Source of the DNA: Musa acuminata AAA Group | Lineage: Eukaryota > Streptophyta > Magnoliopsida > Zingiberales > Musaceae | Assembly: GCF_036884655.1 (NCBI RefSeq) | Contig: NC_088335.1 | Coordinates: forward strand, 44,758,501-44,822,500 | Length of the DNA stretch: 64,000 bases | Direction of reading: 5' to 3' | In this document: positions 38,664 through 50,724 of the stretch, in pieces | Numbering within the stretch: the first letter of the stretch is position 1 | Layout of the letters: every line of letters begins with the position of its first letter | Notes under the pieces: generated by a model | The model's database searches: none | Told to the model about the DNA's origin: nothing | What the model saw: only the letters and a program-made list of their open reading frames with translations | Program-made: the position numbers and the translations under genes

Positions 38664-41081
38664 ATGGCCGACGAGGACGTCTCGGGGAGCCACACCGACG
38701 GCTCCTCCATCACTTCGAGCTCCGATGGCGATCACGAGGATCCGATGGAGCTAAAGCCAATGACCGCAGTGGTACCTTCTTCTCTTGCGATAAGTTATCA
38801 TGTAATTGGAATGCAGTCTTCCCAGGTCATAGTATCCAGGAAACCTGTTTCCCACTCGACTCCACCGTAAGACGAATCAGTTCTATTCTCTCAACTTATA
38901 TCAGGACTCTGTCAATTATTAGAGAATCCATAGTTGACATTTACACCAAATTCATGCCTTTATACATATATATAATTGCTCCAACTATTGATTGATGAAG
39001 GTGAAATAAATCATCACAGGAGAAGTAGCTATAGTTTTCAGCTTCTTTCTTCTGGGTTGTTTCTCAAATTGCTTCTCCCAGCCTGGTAACAGTGGTCTGT
39101 AATATATTACTAAAGGACGAGAGAAGGGAGGAGATTACTGAAAACATCTGGAGCAGTTCTTCAATATGCTCATTTATGTTGATGGTGATTTATACAGTCA
39201 TTCATATTGACAACACTCACCCTGAGTGTAAATCTGTAAATCCACTGTTTCACTCGAGAGAAGTGACAAGATGGATCGCTTAAACAAGCTGTTCTACACC
39301 TGCCTGTTAGTTCAATTTAATATGAGTTCATCTCTTATCAGGTACTAGAGCAGAGTTGTTGGACCATGATTGTGGCACTAATTCCTTATCTAATTATTTA
39401 TAGGGTGTAAAGCGTTTATGTTCAGAGCTCCTTGCGATAAAGAAGGCATCGGATGAGGACTTGAATAGAAATGTCTACTCATGTTATTCAGCCTTTGTTA
39501 GGTAAATGTCCCTGCTTAATTAATTCATGGATCAATCGGTTTATCGTGTTTTGTTTAAGTATTTTCTCATGTGCTCCGACTTCGTAGGAACAAAATTTGG
39601 TTGGCTTCTGGCATTCAAAAATTGGTCAATTTATATTTTATAATAAACCTAACAAAAGTTTTCAGTTCTAATGTAGTTTGCTGCTTTGTAGTACTAAGTT
39701 AAGGTATGTCTAGCATTTACCCAACAGAAAAATTAGAGACCTTTTCTTGTTAAATGTTGGATTTGAGGAATTAATTCATGCTCCAAGTTGTCCTAACATT
39801 TTGCTTTTGATGTTCATATGGAAGAATCTGACCTCAAAAAGAAAGAGGATGTAGCCAACTTGTCCTAATTCTGAATGAAAAATAAAGGGCATTCCAATAT
39901 ATGAATCCAATCACATTCAGGTGGACTCCAAATGATTTGGTAGAAGAAAAGCGGGGTGTGAGCCCATTGATTTGCCACCTCGCAATTTTCAAAGCAATCT
40001 TTATCTACTTTGACCATTGTAATTAGCTTTCGATGAACATTGGCTTAATTGTAAGAGGTGATAACACTTGATGGTTTCTGAATTTTATGGAGGGATCAAC
40101 AGTTTCTTTCAGCTCATGTGGTAGATTGTTGCTATCAAGAAGAGGATTCTAATCACAACCAATATGTTCTGATGTTGAGAGACCATCCAAGTTGAGTATA
40201 TGAAATTTGACATTTAAGTAGTTGAGGTGATAACACTTGATGGTTTCTGAATTTTATGGAGGGATCAACAGTTTCTTTCAGCCCATATGGTAGATTGTTG
40301 CTATCAAGAAGAGGATTCTAATCACAACCAATATGTTCTGATGTTGAGAGACCATCCAAGTTGAGTATATGAAATTTGACATTTAAGTAGTTGAGGTGAT
40401 AACACTTGATGGTTTCTGAATTTTATGGAGGGATCAACAGCTTCTTTCAGTCCATGTGGTAGATTGTTGCTATCAATAAAAGGATTCTAATCACAACCAA
40501 CATGTTCTGATGTTGAGAGACCATCGAAATTGAGTATATGGAATTGGCATTTAAAGTAGTTACATACTCCAAATTTTAGTCGAATTGTATTAAAAGAATA
40601 GGTTTTGGATAATCTCTTCTTGAGAGTAACAAAGAAATCGTACATTATTATTAATGGTTTCCTGATGTAAAATTTATGAAGTGTGGACAATTTGTCAATA
40701 AACAAAGTGGAATCTAATTTTAGATAAATGTTCATTTTCTTTCTGGTACTCAACAATTTCAGATAAATGGTGTGGCTGCATCTAATTAACAGGTAAAATT
40801 TGATATGTTGTTTTTCCTGGAAGCTGAGGTTCCTGCTCTCCTGCAGGATACTTGAAGAAGTACCACGAGTGAAGTGTGATCTTGAGGAGCTGAAACAACA
40901 TGTTTTAAACCAAAGAATGCTCGTTCAAGTTCTTATCAACAGTCTCTATCTGGAGAAACCATCATCCAATAATTCAACAGAAACCAAAGCGCAAGGCATA
41001 GAAGATCTTGATCTGCATTCTGATGGAGAGCTTGGATCCGACCTTTGTGACGCTTTGGACACATTGGATATTTCTCTCTGA
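38664..41081 (+). CDS. EXO84-like exocyst N-terminal protein, apparently truncated
   Basis: Exons 38664-38771, 39404-39501 and 40847-41081 join in phase to 146 aa. After an acidic Ser-rich start, residues about 30-100 (LKPMTA, GVKRLCSELLAIKKASDEDL, NVYSCYSAFVRILEEV, LEELKQHVLNQRMLVQVLINSLYLE) resemble the N-terminal Vps51/EXO84 helix of plant EXO84 proteins, which helps assemble the exocyst that tethers secretory vesicles to the plasma membrane. Full plant EXO84 proteins are about 750 aa or more; the core and PH-like parts are missing. The frame stops at 41079-41081 just after DALDTLDISL, where a one-base shift in a TCTCTC run would let coding continue for about 45 residues. I read this as a truncated or decaying paralogue; a short functional protein is possible. 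Intron 2 contains a 3 x 169-bp array. Confidence 0.6.
40055..40563 (+). repeat. 3 x 169-bp tandem repeat
   Basis: Three copies start at 40055, 40224 and 40393, each opening GAGGTGATAACACTTGATGG and closing near ATTTAAGTAGTT. Copies 1 and 2 are nearly identical; copy 3 is a little more diverged. The array lies in intron 2 of the EXO84-like gene. Confidence 0.95.
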
Positions 41082-41971
41082 TCAAGTAAATAATACTATT
41101 GAGTCTTCTACAAATGATGAGCTAAACTTTACAACAGATGCAAACGGAAGAACATTCCTCACCGATGAGTATGTCATGCTTTTGTGCAGTATCAGATTGG
41201 AGTGCCAGCATAGCTAAACAGTTCCGTTCTTGGTCGAGCACCCAAGAGTGGCTCAGCCAAAATTACAGATGGTACTGTTTGGAGTTTGTAGGCTCCTAAA
41301 AGAAGTAATGTTCCAAAAAGCGAAGTTTGTCTTCTCAGTTATTTTCTGTAGCAACAAAAATGTGTTACTATGTTATAAGATGAAGCACAGCAATGCACCA
41401 GAGAAGACAACTATGTATTGTCCACTCATTAGCAGTGGAAAAACAATTGGCACATTACAAATTACTGGAAAATACTGGAAGTTTTGATGATGGGTATCTG
41501 TGCATGTGTGTTTAACATCTTCCTTGTGAATGATCATGTTGTTTGAAGTGCCCAAGTAAATTACACTACCATTAAATGCAGAACAATACCTCAAAAGACT
41601 GGTTCCACTTTGAGATACAACAACAAGCCCTTTGAACACCTCTTGTAAATGGGTGGACAGTAGCAGATGTTTCTCCTCAATCAAAACATCATTACTTAAA
41701 TTAAGAGTAGATGTAGGTCTTAATTCTAAGAATTAAAGAGTCACTGAGAAAGAACATTGCCAAGAAGTCATATGTGGGAAACCTGAAGAGATTACACGTC
41801 AAAATCATGAGAGAACTGATGGAGAAGAGTTGGAAGTCGGAAAAATCAAGACAGTGCCTGTGGATCATCTTGCTTCAATTCTAGTGGAAGAAAAATAAAG
41901 CTTGTTGGTCAAATGGGAGACCACCGAAGCTGCATTCTTCCGATACTGGCTGAAGTCTATATGTGGGTAAC
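41082..41971 (+). pseudogene. Possible decayed 3' coding remnant
   Basis: Past the EXO84-like stop codon, a shifted frame stays open to about 41215. Further on, about 41742-41898, a frame reads like real coding sequence (acidic and charged, ending PVDHLASILVEEK), hits one stop, and continues for some 23 residues (LLVKWETTEAAFFRYWLKS) before another. I cannot assign these to a family. They may be eroded later exons of the upstream gene or another gene's fragments. Confidence 0.3.
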
Positions 41972-42915
41972 AAATGGAAATTTGCCACTGACCTTTCTCC
42001 TCCCTATTACATCTTCTCTGCACTTAATATTTTCTTCTCTCTTTCCTATACTATTCTGTATTGTTCTAAATTTCCTTTATACATTCTTCCTCCTCCTTTC
42101 ACATTATGTATTAACCATAGGGGTGATCATGATTCCCAAACCACAATTTCAGTAAAATTGGAAATCGGTGGATCCGATTCGGAATCAAAATCATCGATTC
42201 ATTTTCAATTTTGATTCGATCTATCGGATTCGATATCATCATTTTTAAAACTAAAATTACTAATCATTACACCATACCAACTATTTATTTTATATATATA
42301 TTTAAATGGTTTAAAACAATCAATCTCAATTCTGATTTTAATTTCTAGAAACCAAAACCATAATTATGATTCTGATTTGGTTTAGAATTATTAAACCATT
42401 GATCCGATTTTATTATAATTTCGAATCAGTTCAGTTTCTAGAAACCAAACCATACTTGTTTCTTCTGCTTCTTGAGACTATCCCTCATATATTTGCTGAC
42501 TAAACCGAATTAAAATCATCCACTTATATATTTCCTGACGAAAATATTTTACATTTTGACACACTTAAATTTGTTTCTTATGTTTTCTTTTTATTTTGGG
42601 AAAGCCTTACATTTTCTAGCTCTTGTTTGAATCAAGCTTCCTATTTTCCAATTACCTGTGGAAAAACTCTACCTTTCAAAGGACTCTTTTTTTTTATTAT
42701 TAACATTTGATAGTCAATAATGATTTTTTTTTTAAACCTAAATAGTTCGAATCAGTTTTTCAGTCAAATATACTGATTATCATATCGAATCGATTATAGT
42801 TTTCTTAATAAAAGTATAGTATTTTGATCCAATAATCAAAAAAAATATAATTGGATAATGTCTCACCCTATTTTTTTATCATCCTTACAATGAATGAATA
42901 CAAATATTACAAGAT

Positions 42916-42955
<40 letters not shown>

Positions 42956-43234
42956 TGAATTAAGTATTTTTGGTTTGTAAAAGAAAAAATCAAACCAGTC
43001 AAAGAATGGGAGAAAGAAAATTATTTATTATTTGCGAATAATCACTGAATGAATTCCCTTGTCAAAAACAATGAAGGAAGAGACAACAATATGCCGCGAG
43101 CAAATGGGTCGCTCATTGTGTTACCGTTATTAGAAATGAAGAGATCAGTTAACATCCGTTATTACAAATCAAAGAATCAGTCAAAATTATTTTCTTGATT
43201 CATTGCATTGGTCAAACGATTTTGCTCGTCTTCC
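41972..43234. other. AT-rich spacer with repeats
   Basis: No gene is supported. The part 42120-42460 is full of diverged AATCGGATTCGAAATC-type blocks in both orientations, like an old MITE without clear ends. A (TA)n run occupies 42921-42954. Confidence 0.45.
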
Positions 43235-43929
43235 TCAGCGGTCTTTTCCCTCCTTCATGCACTTCATGACGATGTTCGCAGTCCTCGACACCACCTCCGA
43301 CCAGTTCCTGATAACCATCAAAGAATCCAAACAATTAAGCGGAGGAAGGAAGGAAGGAATGATGGGAGTCCACAGAGGAAGAGAACTCGAGGGCCTTACC
43401 CTGTCTTGGAGTTGAAGGTCAGCCCCACCGTGTACTTGGCCTCCTGAAGCGCCTTGCTGTACCTCTTCAGGTTCTCCGGCGAATGCGACTCGGCGTCCAA
43501 AACCGAGAGTTCGGAGGGCTTCACGTCGCAGAAGACGGGAATCAGCTTCTTCTTGGCCTCCACCATCATCGCCAGCTCATGGAGGCAGAATGAGGAGTCG
43601 CAGTACCTGGGCGAGAAGATTACGACGCCGACCTTGCACTGCAGGATGCCGGCATCGATGCACTCGTACAGCTTGTCCCCCGGCTCCATCGTCCGGTTAT
43701 CCAGGAACGGGTGGACGTTGTGATGGACGAGGCGGTCGTAGAGCAGCCCGGCCAACGTCATCTTGGTGTCGGTACCCCTGTGGCTTATGAACACGTCGTA
43801 GGAGCGGGCGACGTCGACCCTGTCCGCCACACTCCCTTTCCTCGTGGCCGCCGCGGCGGCCTGCTCCTTGTATGCCGTCACCACCCTCGAGACGAGACGA
43901 GTGGGAAGAACTCTACGCACGGACGCCAT
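43235..43929 (-). CDS. TIR-only domain protein
   Basis: Exons 43929-43400 and 43307-43235 join in phase to 200 aa. The ATG at 43929 is chosen because it gives a compact MASVRRVLP start close to a TATA box; an upstream in-frame ATG at 44097 would lie before that box. The TIR domain spans about residues 45-185: SYDVFISHRGTDTK (first strand and loop), FLDNRTMEPGDKL (BB loop), VGVVIFSPRYCDSSFCLHEL with the Glu that acts as NADase catalytic residue in plant TIRs, and KKLIPVFCDVKPSEL. The second exon adds NWSEVVSRTANIVMKCMKEG, closing the fold. No NB-ARC or LRR follows. Monocots lack TIR-NLRs but keep a few TIR-only proteins; these may make NAD-derived immune signals. Function here is inferred. Confidence 0.85.
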
Positions 43930-43998
43930 GTGGTTATCTACAGAACGATTGTATACTAGGGGATGTCGGAATATGGGATAGGGAGTGCACCCTCTCTC

Positions 43999-44006
43999 TT
44001 TATATA
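43999..44006 (-). promoter_or_regulatory. TATA box of the TIR gene
   Basis: On the minus strand TATATAAA lies about 70 bases before the ATG at 43929. Upstream, TTGAC (W-box core) occurs on the minus strand at about 44041-44045 and on the plus strand at about 44430, suggestive but common by chance. Confidence 0.55.
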
Positions 44007-44099
44007 CCGGCGATGGAAAGAAGTAGTTTGAATGTACTACGTCAAGGTTTGATTTTGATTTCCAAGACATGGGAATGACGGGAGATAAAAATTTCATCC

Positions 44100-44885
44100 G
44101 AAGAGACTATTTCAAAGGAGCAGAAGAGGAGGGGGAGGGGAGAGGAGAGAAGAGGAGGGGGAGGAGAGGAAGACGACCACATCGAGACTGTTCCGTTGAA
44201 TGTTGATTCCTGGCTTATCTTACGCAGCTATAAACGAAGGTGATCAGCGATCCGGTTCGTTTCCCCCTTCAAAGACGCGGCGCGCGTTTCATCACGTGCG
44301 GCACGATTTGTAAGGCGATCAGACGACGGTCGGACCACGTGGACGAACACTAACGTTTACACACGGAGGATTTGCTTGCGGGAGGGCGTATGGGGAGAAT
44401 CCTCGGAAATGTCTATGTTCGCTTGAAAGTTGACACGAACTTTCAATTGTACCTGCGGAATTGAGGACCGATTGGACATGCGACTGAGTCAGATTGGCTG
44501 AAGCCCGAGGAGGACGACAAGAAGGAGAACAAGATTATACTGCACCATCTATCTATCTATCTATCACATCACAATCTTGTCACTTCCAGATGTGGTCGGA
44601 CAAATCGCAAACTCCTAACCCAAGTTTATTCTTACTTGCAAGTTTTGCTTCATGTTTTGCATTTTTTTTCCCTAAATTCACATCAACATTTGCAACATAT
44701 TCATGTGTATATAATATATACTAAGCATACAAAGCTTTCATTCGTATGAGATGTGAGATAGAGGAGAAGATCAAGAAAAAAAACATGATGATGACTTAAC
44801 CCAGATCGAGCAGTGCCAGAATACTCCGTACTTGATTGATGAATAACATGCAAGTAGTAACATTGTTCTCAGTGAGCTGCTGCTG
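44100..44885. other. TIR gene upstream region
   Basis: A purine-rich tract (GGAGGGGGAGG-type) lies at 44115-44175, followed by non-coding DNA. No gene is supported. Confidence 0.4.
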
Positions 44886-45086
44886 TTGGCATTAAGACGA
44901 GTAACCCTTGCAGTAATGGAAAACAGAAGAATGGCCGGAGGAGGAGGAGGAGCAATCTTACTAATAACAGCTGCTGCTATGACATTAACAGTACTTTTTA
45001 ACCCAGTTGTGATGTTCTTTATTCTCGTTACGGCTGATAACCTGAGATTGCTCCTCCGTAAGGGGAGATTGCAAATAAAGGACTAG
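44886..45086 (+). CDS. Small possible membrane protein
   Basis: A 66-residue frame, or 56 residues from the internal ATG at 44916. It has a Gly-rich run (AGGGGGA), then a long hydrophobic stretch from about AILLITAAAMTL to NPVVMFFILVTA that could cross a membrane once or twice, and a basic tail (RLLLRKGRLQIK). I recognise no family. No promoter or homologue supports it, so it may be a chance frame. Confidence 0.25.
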   Translation: MALRRVTLAVMENRRMAGGGGGAILLITAAAMTLTVLFNPVVMFFILVTADNLRLLLRKGRLQIKD

Positions 45087-45700
45087 TCGCCTTTGACGAG
45101 CTGACCAGTATCCATTTGTTTGGTCAGCATGTGTGATGAAGATAGGAGCAAATGTGTATGACTATCATATTTGTAATGTGCATGAAGGTAAGTTTTAAGT
45201 TTTCAAGAAGGGGAGAATTTATTATGAAAGTGATATATCATTCATGATATAATTAAATAAACTTTTAAGTTAGTGTGTGTGATAAAGACGGGAGAAAAGC
45301 TACTTGATGAATATAAATTATAAATGATTGAAGAATTTATTGTGAAAGGAATGTGTTACCAGAAGATGTTCAAGCTCGAGTGTCTTATTAAACTGTGTTA
45401 AAGGTATGAAAATTGATAAAGAGTTAGTGGCATGCATATGATCAAACTAATGCACTTTGTTGTTACTTGGCCGAGAAAAATATAAATATATCATTTGTGA
45501 TGTCGAGGGCATTGTTTCATCGTACATTGCATTGCAGAGTGAGTTGGTGGAGAGGTAGAGTGAGAAGTTGTGGAAGGAGTGAGGTGCTAATAAACTAGAT
45601 AATATGGGAGTACATGTCTAGCTAATAAACAAAAAATTAGTTGATATTGTGAGAGGTGTATTTAAGGGGGTTTGAGGTATACTCATATGAACTCGGTGAT
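45087..45700. other. Spacer
   Basis: AT-rich DNA with no recognised feature. It may hold the eroded 3' end of the minus-strand Copia element next to it. Confidence 0.35.
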
Positions 45701-48410
45701 TAATGGTTATTATAGTGGCTCACATTACTAAAAGAGCGAGATTTTAGAAGAAAAAAAGTTACTTAACAAAAATAATATGACATGATACGAAGATCTTTTA
45801 ACTTTTAGAATCATAATATTAAATAATATTATATTTAAGATTAATGAAGTATAGAAATATAGCTAGGGATAATATAAATAATTGAGTATTTTGAGTTTTT
45901 AAATATTTGATATTTTGTGAAATAATTTTTTAAATAGTGACATGTAGGATTACGATGAGCACGTAATTAATGAGATAAACTATAATTTAAAAGGTTGCCG
46001 ACCATAAGACTAGTGGCATAGAGGTTTAATGTACGAGGGTGAGACCAATTTTAATTGTGTCAATGCTTTTGTTCGACAGAGGCAACTAGTTGAGATATAT
46101 GTGATTGTAACTTGAGATATTGTATACCATATGATGAGATGTAAGTTGTTAGCACTTAGTATTCATCTCATCTATTAAAGTAAATTATTTTAATGAGATT
46201 GAAAAAAAAATCTCAATCACTTTTCTAAAATGAGTAAAGACTATGGTGATATTAGATTTATGTTTAAGATGATATAACTATTTATATTTGATGAAGAAAT
46301 TAAAAAATAATATAAAATATAAAAATATCAAAAGAAATGGTTGGGGGTAAGGCCTTAGACATCAATATAAATAATATCAAGTGGTTTAGAGTAAGATATG
46401 AATAATGTACCAAAAGGTAGTTTATGACTTTTGTTACTAAGGTAAAGCATCACAATGAGTTGTAATTCTACGTATATTAAAAGTCAAAACAATCAATGAG
46501 AAATTAACTGTTGTTAAATAGAGGATGACGGATGACCAAGATGATGATGCCACACATCAATTGGAGTAGTAATTAAAGCAAAAATAATTTGCTAAGGGGT
46601 TTATAAAATTAATGATCACTTGTAGTTGTTGTCTTTATTCCGACCTCGAGTATAAAAGTGTTTATATATGAATTAAATATTGTTAAACCAATGTGAGTGA
46701 TAGGGATTCCATTATTATTATTGATAATGATATATTTATTGCCTCCATAGTTTATATGGATGGATAAATTCTATAAATCAAAAGTGATATAATGAGATGT
46801 ACCAAAGTCAACAATCAAATTACATGGATGAGTAGCTGAAGTAAACATGATGTTTGCTTAAGACCAATTGGGTATAGCGCTTGGGTCAAGATCGATAAAC
46901 TTTTACTATGTATCTAATTTTCTCATAGAGCTGGCAGATGAATTTTTGTTAATTAGTATTGTTAAAACACCAAAACAGTTGATAGTTATAATTGAAGTAA
47001 TTTTCTAAGTTGTTTGGATTGAAGTTGCCATCATAGTTGAAGAGTTGATAATGTAACGAAGAATAATAATTTTGTATGTTACCCATGTGTCTAGGAGATA
47101 TCTTGTTTAATTTTTTTATTGAAGTTTTTATTATTTTGATTATTCATTCTTTTGGATTTTTGATTGAATTAGATTATAATAGTTGATTTTATTTTCCTCT
47201 CTTCTCTTTTTAGATATGTTTTATGATCAATCAACTTATCATATAATTCTTTAAATTATATTAGTAAGTCGTGTGCTTAAATTACTATCGTCGGTTTCTT
47301 ATGTTCACCTCATTGGTCATTGAAAGTATAAATAATGACTTCATCATCACTTAGAGGATGATCTGTTAAACTCAAATCATTTATAATAGGTTTTAAAATT
47401 TACATATAATTAGTAATAATTTTTTTATTTTGTATTATTTTCATCAGAATAGATAAAAGACTTATTATGCAAGTACGAGAGTGATTGATAATGGTAGCTT
47501 ATAACTCAAACCATACTTCTATTGTAATACTATATAGAGAGATTAATAGCACTATGAAGCCAACAATTGAGGTTTGAATGACTTATAGAATAAGATAATA
47601 TTATCGTAGCCATAATTTGTGATCGATTTGCTATTTGGATAGGTTCTTTTGATATTTGAATATTTTCTAGTAGATAACTAAGAGAGACATTAATGTAGCC
47701 TAATAAATTAAATTTAAAAAGAAGATTAATGAATTATGCTTGCTAAGATATATAATTGTCATTTTTTAAGAGCTTGAATGAGATTAGAGTTACTGTATTT
47801 GATAGATATAAGTCCTGTAGGTTAAGATAAACTATTGTTTTATGATAAAACTATAATTAAAGCGTTAGATGTAGAGGAGAAAGTTATGTTAAGGATATAA
47901 TCTGAGATGTGTAGAAGAGGGTGATCTCTTCGTTTCTCTTCTAAGTCTTCTCGATCACGAGTATTGATGGCACAATCGAGAGGATGGTGAAAGGTAGTGG
48001 ATTATCATTGAGAGATCGACCATGGATTCGAAACGCTAGTAAGTCTGATGATTGATAAGAAAGGGACGAGAATGTCGATGAAGATGTTATATAGTAGGCA
48101 CCAGTGCAGAAGTAGAGGGAACATTCACCAAGCAAAACTAAACAGCAACAGAGGATCACTAAAGAAGCAAGTCGATCGCCGGAGAAGATTGATTAAATCA
48201 ACAAAGTGAAATGATTCTGCTATAGAATAGATCGCATTAGGAGATCTTCATCGCAACATAGCAATAGAGTTGTAAAGCTACAAATTATGTATTCAAATTT
48301 ATGATTGATCATTAACGATTAAAACATATAAAGAATAAAAAATTGATATTTGTATCATAATCTACCACTAACATCAAAACATAATGCAGCTGTAGGACTC
48401 TGATACGCCC
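45700..48410 (-). mobile_element. Decayed Copia retrotransposon
   Basis: On the minus strand, broken frames line up in order with the intact Copia element at 58.3-63.6 kb. A GTATCAGAG primer-site remnant lies near 48400. Gag pieces include LSDDEVIIYTF and [17 protein letters not shown] (about 47370-47200). The protease region keeps SHYITFDL and NLSIHINYGGN (about 46800), the pre-integrase block DVWHHHLGHPS follows (about 46560), then integrase pieces (VFTHFRKVIE, YGIQYLK, LVASVEQKH) down to about 46000. Stops and shifts are everywhere. Reverse transcriptase is not recognisable, so the 3' part is lost or eroded. No LTR pair was found. Confidence 0.75.
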
Positions 48411-49370
48411 TAAATTGAGCTACGACTAATTCCAAAATAATATCGTACCATTTTAAATCTATATATTTTAAAAAAATATAAAAAAAATTTATAGAATACA
48501 GTAATGCCTACCTCTGAAACTCGAGAAACCGCAACAAGTCGAGGACAGCACCTAACAAAGAGAACAGCTGAAGAGAAGTCCAAAGGCATGCTCATATTGA
48601 TGGCTCCGTAGGGAATAAAAGTTCATACAAATAGACAAAAGAATTTCCACTTCCTGTCTCTGACCAGTCCTCTTACTCTTTTCTTTTCCACCACCATCAA
48701 CATCACCATCACCACCGTCACATCTAGAAGCCTATCTGCCAGACTTTTTTTTTTTTTTTTTATGCAATTGGTTTTGTTTTCCTTCTTTTTCTTATGCTTG
48801 AAGAAAAAGAAAAGGAACAATAATATCGAGATACCAATTCCTGTCGTGTAAGACAACAAAAAGAACTCACCTTCTTCTTCTTTCGAATCCGGCCCAAAAC
48901 ACCAATGAAATATTTAACTTTGTTGTATTTAACTTGATCAATTATAGATTATTTCTTATAGTTAGTTACCTTTAGTATTTCGATCCTTGTATTTTTAAAA
49001 ATTATATTGGGATATGTACGGTTACTAAAGTAAAATATTTAATTTTATTTTTTCTCATGTCATCGAGTCTATTAACAAAAATAGCATATATGTTGAGAGT
49101 AATAAATCAAAGTAAGATAAAGTCAATATGTACTGAGTGGTAAGCCCTATAATATTTCTATCAACAAAATTGGTGTGAGGAGAAATTAGATTAAATATTT
49201 CTCTTTCATAAATATAGGAATCTAGCATATCTTTTAAAAATATAAGAATCAAAATACTAAAAATAACTAATTATAGGAGATAATCTATAATTAATTCTGA
49301 AGTTAAGAAGCATCCACAGCTTCACTAAGCTGCTTGATAAGGGGGAGAAAAAGTATTAAAAAATAATTTC
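48411..49370. other. AT-rich spacer, possible old LTR
   Basis: The part next to 48410 is where the upstream LTR of the decayed Copia would lie, but no clear copy is seen. Poly-A/T and pyrimidine tracts are common. No gene is supported. Confidence 0.35.
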
Positions 49371-49371
49371 T

Positions 49372-49377
49372 ATATAT

Positions 49378-49411
<34 letters not shown>
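49372..49411. repeat. (TA)n(GATA)n microsatellite
   Basis: A short TA run is followed by about eight GATA units. Confidence 0.9.
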
Positions 49412-49413
<2 letters not shown>

Positions 49414-49917
49414 ATAGGAATATCAACTTCATCTAATAATAATTTCTATCATGTTATTGTTATAATATTTTCCTTTTAATACATGTGATGTTATAAGAGG
49501 ATATTTATCTTTTTATTAGTATCTTCTAAAATAGTTCATGTTTGTATATGGTGTTTATTGTTTAGAAAATCCTTCACAAGTAAATTATTCAAGTTTTTTT
49601 TTTCTTTTTTAAACTCAAATTACAAGGTTATTTGCTAGTATTTTTTTTAAATATATTAAACCCAAATATTTTCTATCTTTAGTAGTGTGATTCACTTGTC
49701 CATCATGATGTAATTTATCATATTAGGATTAATATATATTAAATTTGATACCGATTCAATATAAAAGCTTGAGGTTATTAAGTTATGAGTGAAATCCAAT
49801 ATATATAGTTATTCTCTTCTCTAAAGATCATAACATTAATGATTCAAATGTTTTAAAATAAAATTTCAAAATAAGATTGAAATAAACATCAAAATATGCT
49901 CCCTATGCTTATGAAAT

Positions 49918-50103
49918 GTTCATACGTCATTAATACGTTTTGAAATATTTCATATACTATTGATGTGTTCCGAAATGTTCTATTTATCATTAATATGTTC
50001 CAAAATATTTCATATATCATTGATAAGCTCCAAAAAATTTTATTTGTTATTGATATACTCCGAAATATTTCATTTGTTATTGATATATTTTGAAATGTTT
50101 CAT
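49918..50103 (+). repeat. About six 30-bp tandem repeats
   Basis: Diverged units of the form TTTCATATATCATTGATATG then TTCCGAAATA repeat about every 30 bases. The reading frame across them on the minus strand is a by-product of the repeat. Confidence 0.8.
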
Positions 50104-50724
50104 AATACAATTAATTCATAGTAAATAAAAGAAAATTTACCCATTAAATAGTTTTTGATGAAGCATATTTCAACAAAATAAAAGACCCTATAGAGGAGTT
50201 GGTAAGATAAGCCAACTTAAAGCCCAAAAGAGCTGAGAGATGTATCCCTGCTTGTATCTAAGCAGCTTGTAAGCTGATCCAATGGAAGCCATGTGAACCT
50301 CCAAACCATTCAAGCCATGACATTGGTTGACTATGGGACCAAAGTATCCATCAATAATTGATTTCTCCCAATTCCATTCAAGGATTAAGTGTGCAATTAT
50401 GAACCATCATTGCCCACACAAAAGTAGACTCAACTTATGAGGAGAGCATAAGTTGAAGTCAAAGCTTGAATCATTTGTGCTCCACTCAACAAACTTACTA
50501 AACACAGTTATCTCTCATGTGTGCGTCTCACAGTCAACTAATGCTAACTCTCAAGTGGTATTGCCTTTCCCACTTCTTTCCTTCACTCCTCCTTTGGCTT
50601 ATTTATATATGGAAGGAAAGAGGGGGGAAGACGGTATTCCCCCTTTTCCCATTGCCGCTGATTCTTCTTTCTCGCCTCTTCATTCCTCCGGACCTTCGAC
50701 GACAGTTGCAGCTTTGGGCTCCGA
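50104..50724 (+). promoter_or_regulatory. PP2C promoter region
   Basis: A TTTATATAT box at 50602-50610 lies about 115 bases before the PP2C start codon. The leader after it is rich in CCTTTTCCC and TCTTC pyrimidine tracts. No other gene is supported between 50104 and 50724. Confidence 0.5.

Noticed and set aside
41913..42214. Hydrophobic frames of 80-83 codons
   Set aside because: Low-complexity T/C-rich sequence read in two overlapping phases, with no promoter or family match.
49889..50110. 73-codon frame with regular Ile/Phe pattern
   Set aside because: It is a by-product of the 30-bp tandem repeats.
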